From positions 1 through 40,766 of the forward strand of contig MPNW01000478.1 in NCBI GenBank assembly GCA_011800805.1: 40,766 nucleotides of DNA. The letters are read 5' to 3'. Under the pieces are notes generated by a model that made no database searches, was not told the origin of the DNA, and worked only from the letters and a program-made list of their open reading frames with translations. Each line of letters begins with the position of its first letter. Position 1 is the stretch's first letter. Below are positions 35,255 through 40,766 of the stretch, in pieces. The translations under genes were made by a program, and so were the position numbers. The stretch is from Hirudo medicinalis (lineage: Eukaryota; Annelida; Clitellata; Hirudinida; Hirudinidae).

Positions 35255-35476
35255 ATGGACATTTACTCGTCAGATCTCAAGCTCAGTGAACTAAGCATGA
35301 ACCTGGGTCCGCACCTCAGCTACCATCACCAATCTCTTCAACATCAATCCGATTCCCTCTCTTCCTCCTCTTTGGCCTCCGACAGCTCTCCACTCTACGA
35401 CAACAGTTCTGCCTATGCCATCGTCGACGTTCTGGACTTTTTGGAAACCGGGCTTCATGAGGCTTCATCGCCAAAA
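35255..35476 (+). CDS. First coding exon of an unrecognised Ser/His-rich protein, 3' partial
   Basis: The ATG at 35255 opens 74 codons starting MDIYSSDLKLSELSMNL. A His/Gln patch (SYHHQSLQHQ), a Ser tract (SLSSSSLASDSS) and an acidic/hydrophobic helix-like segment (VDVLDFLETGLHEA) follow. Base composition is GC-richer and more codon-like than the flanks. The exon ends at a perfect GTGAGT donor (35477) in phase 0. If unspliced, the frame would run to a stop at 35579-35581 (108 aa). Upstream in-frame codons lack a Met, so 35255 is the first usable start. I do not recognise the family. The low-complexity make-up would suit the N-terminus of a nuclear regulator, but that is a guess. No second exon was found in the window. 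Confidence 0.6.
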
Positions 35477-36740
35477 GTGAGTTTGACTGTCGATTCGCGA
35501 ATGATTTTTTTTTTTATCGAGGAAGTAAGTCGGATATTTCTCGGTCTTAGTTTCAATGCCGAGCTTTTGCCCACGCTTTAAATGTTCTCGATGTGAAATG
35601 TCATTGTAAACAATGTCCTGCTAATTCGACAGTGGGAAGCTGTAAGTTTCATTCGGATTTTGAATGCCTCGCGACTTTCTAATCGATAATTTTCTAACAG
35701 CTGTTTGGATTTGATGGCTGCCTGAGTTTGCTCTCTCGAGTTGTTTAATTAAATTGAGATTTCGAAGTGAATAAACATGCGTGTTGCTATTTAAGAAAAA
35801 TAATCATCAGGAATTTCATATCACACTAAAAATCACGTCAAATGACTGTCACATGAGTGAGGACATTGATTACTTATTTGCATCTCGTTCAAATTTAGTC
35901 GTTCTTGTGAGCAGATCAAAAGATGTTTTGGTAATTCTAAGGTTGATGTTTGTCTCGATGCTTTTCATTTGCGTTCTGTTGAGTTTTTATGATCGCCTGT
36001 AATTTTTAAAATCATTTTCTGAAAGTTGCAGCATTTTTCTTAGGGTTTCTCGGTAGCGACGATCCGTAAATATCTAAGGACATCGGAGTTTTCGGTGAAT
36101 CTGTCAAAATTCTATTTCTCGTCTGAGATTAGGCAACTCAGAGGCAATGTGATTTCTTCTGTGACTTTGATATTTTCCGCATTTTTGCTCGGACATCTTT
36201 CTGAAAATTTCTTCGAAATGGCTGCCGACATTCATAAAAGAATCGCAGCACGCTTCTGTAAATAATAGAAAATGACTAGTCTTTAGTTTTAAACGCTTCC
36301 ATTGTCTAGCTGCTCGGATCTGAACTGAACGAAGTGGATGACTAGCGCTCCTTTCTGTTGGCTTTCTGTATCTGGGCGTGCCAAAGTTCGTAGCAATGGC
36401 GCAGGAATCTCTGAATTCTGAGTTATTTTTGGGTGACTTGGCTGTTTGAGTTTTTTTTCTTTTTGTAGCAGTTCTTGGAAATATTTTGTTGATTCGTGGA
36501 ACTCTTTCGTTTTTTAGTAAGTACCGAGTCAATCCATCGCTCATCATCATCATCATAGTGTTACTCACTCATCCGCAGACAGGTTCACTGAGTCAATCAT
36601 TCAGTTCAATCCCTCATCCACTCTTTTACTTGTTTGATCACTCACTCACATCAATCTCAGATGAATCCATTGATAAAATTGCTCAGCATTTGCATTCCAC
36701 AGTCCAAGGATGAATTTTTGAAGATTTTAGAGGTGGTGCT
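35477..36740. other. Putative first intron of the 35255 gene, non-repetitive part
   Basis: T-rich, without recognised exons. A 154-codon open frame on the minus strand (36104-36568) is the only long frame. It has no known domain, and its N-terminus is a read-through of a CAT repeat. Confidence 0.4.
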
Positions 36741-36748
36741 TTTAAATA

Positions 36749-37081
36749 TGACGATGATGATGATGATAATGGTGATAGTTATGATGATGGAGGCAAGGCA
36801 GGGAGAATGCTAATTAAGATGTATTGTTGAAGAGAGTTCGGTCGCTCCTGTCGAGCTAATGCAGTTCCGTCATCGTTATCATCATCACTACCGTCATCGT
36901 CATCATCATCATCATCATGGTCATTATCAATACATAATTATTAACATAAACGTAGTCTCGTAGTCATCATCATCATCGTCATCGTCATCACTTGTAGTGT
37001 GCAGTGATAATGACGATGTTGACGGTGATAATGATGATGATGACGATGACGATGACGATGATGATGATGATGATGAGGATG
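36749..37081. repeat. GAT and CAT trinucleotide blocks in opposite orientation
   Basis: GAT block at 36749-36775, CAT/CGT block at 36870-36918, CAT/CGT at 36966-36990, and GAT/GAC at 37004-37076. The last two are near-perfect inverted complements separated by about 15 bases. Confidence 0.9.
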
Positions 37082-37294
37082 CAGGAAGCACAAGTGATTC
37101 TCACAGACAATGCTTACCTACTATACTAGTATGTTTAATCTCACTTACCAATGATATCATCATCACCGATGATATAGCGCAAGCCCACGCACCATTCAAT
37201 GCTATGATGTGATGCATCCATGAGTGTAGTGTGTCGTGGTGGTCACAGCCAATTGTAATACATCACAATGGTCATTATGGTGATGATAATAGTA

Positions 37295-37322
37295 ATTATT
37301 ATTATTGTTGTTGTTATTATTA

Positions 37323-37400
<78 letters not shown>

Positions 37401-37448
37401 TTATTATTATTATTACAACTAATGACAATTTAATCACACCAATCACAC

Positions 37449-37507
<59 letters not shown>
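37295..37507. repeat. Inverted pair: (ATT)n then (AAT)n
   Basis: About 40 TTA triplets at 37295-37415, a spacer of about 33 bases, then about 19 AAT triplets at 37449-37507. The two tracts are reverse complements, so this is a long potential hairpin. Confidence 0.93.
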
Positions 37508-37509
<2 letters not shown>

Positions 37510-37568
37510 CTAATTACTTTATAATATTCAAGTTATAACCTTCAATGTCATGTTTTAAGTTAATTATT

Positions 37569-37570
<2 letters not shown>

Positions 37571-37599
<29 letters not shown>
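37571..37599. repeat. (AAT)n microsatellite
   Basis: About nine AAT units, separated from the preceding tract by unique sequence. Confidence 0.9.
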
Positions 37600-37601
<2 letters not shown>

Positions 37602-37740
37602 CTGTCAGTAGCGGCAGAACTGTTGATGCAAATGGCAGAGTTGAATTGCAGTCATGGATAGGAGCACTTGAATTTGAAACAGGTCAAAGTTTATTGAACC
37701 CTGGAGCTAGGATTTCCTGTCGAATATTTTGATGACGAGT

Positions 37741-37795
37741 GGGTGGATGGACGGACGGATGGATGGATGGGTGAATGGATGGATGGGTGGATGGT
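37741..37795. repeat. (GGAT)n tetranucleotide repeat
   Basis: Imperfect GGAT units with GGAC and GGGT variants. Confidence 0.9.
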
Positions 37796-38414
37796 TATAG
37801 CGGTAGCGTGGGTATGTGGTGGAGAAGTGTTAGCCCTAACCCTAAGTCATGGTAATTTAGTTTATAGATTTTGCTTTTCAAATCATCTTCTTTTTCATTC
37901 TGTTTGTAAATAATGGATCATTTATTGGACTACGTTGGATAAATATGCAGGATAAATAAGCAGGCGTGTGTTTGTTTGCGCTCGAAATCATCCGTGCATT
38001 TTATTCCGCCTGGGATTCTAAACTGGGTCGATTGACACGAGCTGACCAATTACGGTGGGGATAATTAAACCGGGTCAAAGGAAAGCCATCAATGCTCATT
38101 GTGATGGATGGATGTCCTCTTATGGACAGCCTCTTTCATGACCTTCGATGACCTTTCAGTTCTCACTCATCTTGACTCAGCATATCTTCAAGCGTCTATG
38201 TTGGTCACTTGGAATTCTGGGAAACTTAACTTCTGAATGAATCGGCCATTTTAAAGTCAGCTTGTTTGTGGTGGAACTGATGTGAAAGCGAAACCTCTGA
38301 TCAGGTAATTGACGACGTACACAGGACTCCAGGTGTTTCTTGTGGGACTGGGAATTTTGGAAAGGTAAGAGGAGGAGGTACTGGTTGACCCTTGACCAGT
38401 TCTTGTGACTGCAG

Positions 38415-38512
38415 CGATGATGATGATGACTGTGAAGTGGTTGATGGTGATGATGGTGGTGATGGTGATAATGATGGTGATGATGGTGATGATGATGATG
38501 ATGATGTCGATG
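38415..38512. repeat. (GAT)n repeat with GGT interruptions
   Basis: About 30 triplets, mainly GAT with scattered GGT and AAT. Confidence 0.9.
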
Positions 38513-38632
38513 TTTTTGGAACATGAGAGTGGCCACAGCTGAGTGCGTGGGTGAAGGTGAACATGTGGTCGATGAATAACTGCAAACTGCAAACTTGCTG
38601 AGCTGCAAAACTGCATGACCATGCCTTGCTAC

Positions 38633-38696
38633 TGGATGGATGGATGGGTGGGTGGGTGGATGGATGGATGGATGGGTGGATGGATGGGTAGATGGA
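38633..38696. repeat. (GGAT)n tetranucleotide repeat
   Basis: About 16 units with GGGT variants, same strand sense as 37741-37795. Confidence 0.9.
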
Positions 38697-38787
38697 AGAA
38701 AACATAACACAACTTTGTGGAAACTGGTATGTCAAATTACATTGCCCAGTCTGACCGCGTCTTAGTCTTTCTCGTCATCAACTTCGA

Positions 38788-38845
38788 TATCATCATCATC
38801 ATCATCATCGTCATCATCATCATCATCATCGTCATCATCATCTTA
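38788..38845. repeat. (CAT)n repeat with CGT interruptions
   Basis: About 19 triplets, opposite in sense to the GAT blocks on either side. Confidence 0.9.
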
Positions 38846-39090
38846 GCATAGCTTATGCCATCACCACGGCCACACTGTTTGATTAGATGTCCTGACGAAT
38901 GCATGACACATGACAACGCTTACAACGAATGTACGCAGTGTGTACAACATGTGCATTGTAAGTCCACAATGCACACAGCACATGCATGGACTGTTTGTCC
39001 TCAAGTTCGATATATCGAGAAGTCATCGGCGTTTGAACGTCGTAAGCTAGGATGACGTAGTCGGTAGCAGCAGAAGCTTAGTGGGTGTGA

Positions 39091-39258
39091 TTGTGATGAT
39101 GACGATGACGATGACGATGACGTTGATGATGAACAAACGAGTGATGACGATGATGATTTCGATGATGATGATGATGTTGATGGTGATGAAGAGGACGATG
39201 ATGATGTTGTTGATAGCGATGAAGAGAATGATGGTATCGCTGGTGATGAAGAGGATGA

Positions 39259-39292
<34 letters not shown>

Positions 39293-39322
39293 GGTGGTGA
39301 TGGTGATGGTGATGATGATGAT
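39091..39322. repeat. Long (GAT)n-rich array
   Basis: About 77 triplets of GAT, GAC, GGT and GTT in phase. Open frames across it are composition artefacts. Confidence 0.9.
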
Positions 39323-39513
39323 TGTCATTGTGTCAGATTTGTGACGGTGTTGTCCATCGTCATCAGCATCATCACAGCATCATTCTCAATCATCATCATC
39401 ATCCTCTTCATTATTGGACATCAGCTTTTTTGTTCATTGTTGCTCGACAATATTGAGAGTGCTTGAGAGGCTCTGCATGCCTTTGTAATAGTCACTGGAA
39501 TTCTGTAAATAAC

Positions 39514-39606
39514 TGGTGGATGGAGAGGCGGATGATTGGAGAGGTGGATGAATGAATGGATGGATGAATGGAGGGTGGATGAATGGAGGGGTGGATGGAT
39601 GGATAG
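39514..39606. repeat. (GGAT)n tetranucleotide repeat, degenerate
   Basis: GGAT units mixed with GAAT and GAGG units. Confidence 0.88.
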
Positions 39607-39711
39607 GAGAAAAACAAGTCAATCATTGGACCGGTAAGCGAAGCTGACGACAGCTCAGTTGCTATGGTAGCAACAACCTGCAAGGAAATTCACCATCGAC
39701 ATCGCCACCAC

Positions 39712-39761
39712 AACCATCATCATCATCATCGTCGTCGTCGTCATCATCGTCGTCGTCGTCG

Positions 39762-39792
<31 letters not shown>

Positions 39793-40075
39793 AATCAATC
39801 TTAACTCATCCGATGCTTCCGTCACACCGGTGTTGGTCTCACAACAAGAACAAGAAATGTTTGCCCCGGTTTTTATTCTGTTTGCATGTTTTTGTTTGAA
39901 TCACTGACTGAGTAAATAGATGACGTTTGTAAACTGTTGACGATGACGACGACGACGATGATGACCTGTCGACGATGGTGCTGATGACGATGACGACGAC
40001 GACGATGATGTCGACGGTGGTGATGATGACGATGACGACGACGGTGATGATGATGACGATGACGACGACGATGAA
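39712..40075. repeat. CAT/CGT block and complementary GAC/GAT block
   Basis: CAT/CGT triplets at 39712-39792 and GAC/GAT triplets at 39937-40075 are reverse complements, with about 145 bases of unique sequence between them. Confidence 0.88.
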
Positions 40076-40206
40076 CAAACATGCTAGGTGATGATTCACC
40101 AAGGATTGTTTCCATTTTAAGGTCCCTGGTGTTTTAACGAACAAGTATCACTCAAGTTTTTCGTTGAAGCGCAAATTGTTGAAGTACATTTCAACCTCTT
40201 CACCGA

Positions 40207-40338
40207 CAACCGCCATTTCAATCACATTTCAATCAAGGTCCACCGCGATTTCAATCAAGGCCCACCGCTATTTCAATCACATTTCAATCGCATTTCAGTC
40301 GCATTTCAATCACATTTCAATCGCATTTCAATCGCCAA
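40207..40338. repeat. 11-bp minisatellite ATTTCAATCRC, about ten degenerate copies
   Basis: Units of ATTTCAATCAC or ATTTCAATCGC repeat, twice interrupted by AAGGYCCACCGC. The copies differ by single substitutions. Confidence 0.85.
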
Positions 40339-40507
40339 CATTCATCCATCGTAGCAACTTAACAGAAACAGTTTTGCCAGCAATTTTTTTAGAAGCGAAG
40401 AGTCGTGAAAAAATGGCTCAAAAATATTTCCATTTAGAGGCGCCCGAAGAATGATTTCACATGAAAATTGATTTTATCGATAAACCTGCTAATCAATTTT
40501 TGGGACA

Positions 40508-40657
40508 CCACCCACCCATCCAACCACCCATCCATCCATACGTCCATCCATCCATCCATCCATCCAACCACCCATCCAACCAACCATCCATCCATACGTC
40601 CATCCATCCATCCATCCAACCACCCATCCATCCAACCAACCATCCATCCATCCATCA
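40508..40657. repeat. (CCAT)n tetranucleotide repeat
   Basis: About 37 units of CCAT with CAAC and ACGT variants. It is opposite in sense to the three GGAT arrays upstream. Confidence 0.92.
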
Positions 40658-40766
40658 AGCCATTAGTTGAACCCTTATCAACGATTCGGCGACAATATCA
40701 AATTTAATGAACGACATTAAATATTATTACGACAATATCATGATGACTGCTTACAAGGCTTTTAAC

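Noticed and set aside
37231..37453. Poly-Tyr, poly-Ile and similar open frames
   Set aside because: They are direct translations of ATT/AAT microsatellites.
37606..37732. Non-repetitive open stretch that could be exon 2 of the 35255 gene
   Set aside because: Acceptor choices give the wrong phase for the phase-0 donor at 35477.
37834..37845. Telomere-like CCCTAACCCTAA
   Set aside because: Only two units, with no longer array. A similar short match near 33806 suggests chance.
38177..38735. His-, Ser- and Pro-rich minus-strand frames up to 177 codons
   Set aside because: Produced by GAT and GGAT repeats lacking stops; no non-repetitive conserved part.
38855..39055. Cys-rich 66-codon open frame resembling an EGF fragment
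   Set aside because: Cys spacing does not fit EGF, no usable splice sites in the right phase, and it is embedded in microsatellites.

Overview
The window is animal nuclear DNA: AT-rich, with many short GT-AG introns, extracellular domain shuffling, abundant trinucleotide and tetranucleotide microsatellites, and decayed LINE remnants. The gene content and repeat style fit a lophotrochozoan such as an annelid or leech. The species is an inference, since nothing in the sequence names it. All supported genes lie on the + strand.

Positions 1-24,523 hold a head-to-tail array of four paralogous genes, called A to D here, for type I membrane proteins. The shared plan is signal peptide, a galactose-binding-like (F5/8 C or F-type-lectin-like) domain over two exons, two WSC domains of two exons each, a six-cysteine EGF-like exon, one to three EGF exons, a calcium-binding EGF exon, one transmembrane exon, and a short serine-rich tail. 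Gene A (289-4003) lacks its 5' part, which lies left of the window. Gene B (4787-9701) and gene C (10766-18900) are complete. Gene D (19976-24523) is complete except for an unrecognised signal-peptide exon. Domain boundaries fall at phase-1 introns throughout. Genes A and B are the closest pair, and their introns also align. Each of these two has one apparent single-base frameshift. Gene C has two extra EGF exons and a Thr-rich linker made by an 18-bp coding repeat. The introns contain LINE reverse-transcriptase remnants and a clean 466-bp non-autonomous DNA transposon with a perfect 8-bp target duplication.

Positions 25,561-33,492 hold an intact 24-exon gene for translation initiation factor eIF5B (1202 codons before the stop). 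All five GTPase motifs are present, and every exon joins in frame.

Positions 33,493-35,254 are intergenic and end in a TATA-type promoter. A first coding exon (35255-35476) of an unrecognised Ser/His-rich protein follows. The rest of the window (35,477-40,766) looks like a long first intron or intergenic DNA. It is dominated by GAT/CAT, ATT/AAT and GGAT/CCAT microsatellites, several in mirror-complementary pairs that could fold into hairpins.

The most unusual system is the tandem array of lectin-like/WSC/EGF receptors. It looks like a lineage-specific surface-receptor family with diversifying stalks and tails. A role in carbohydrate or cell-surface recognition is inferred from the domains only.
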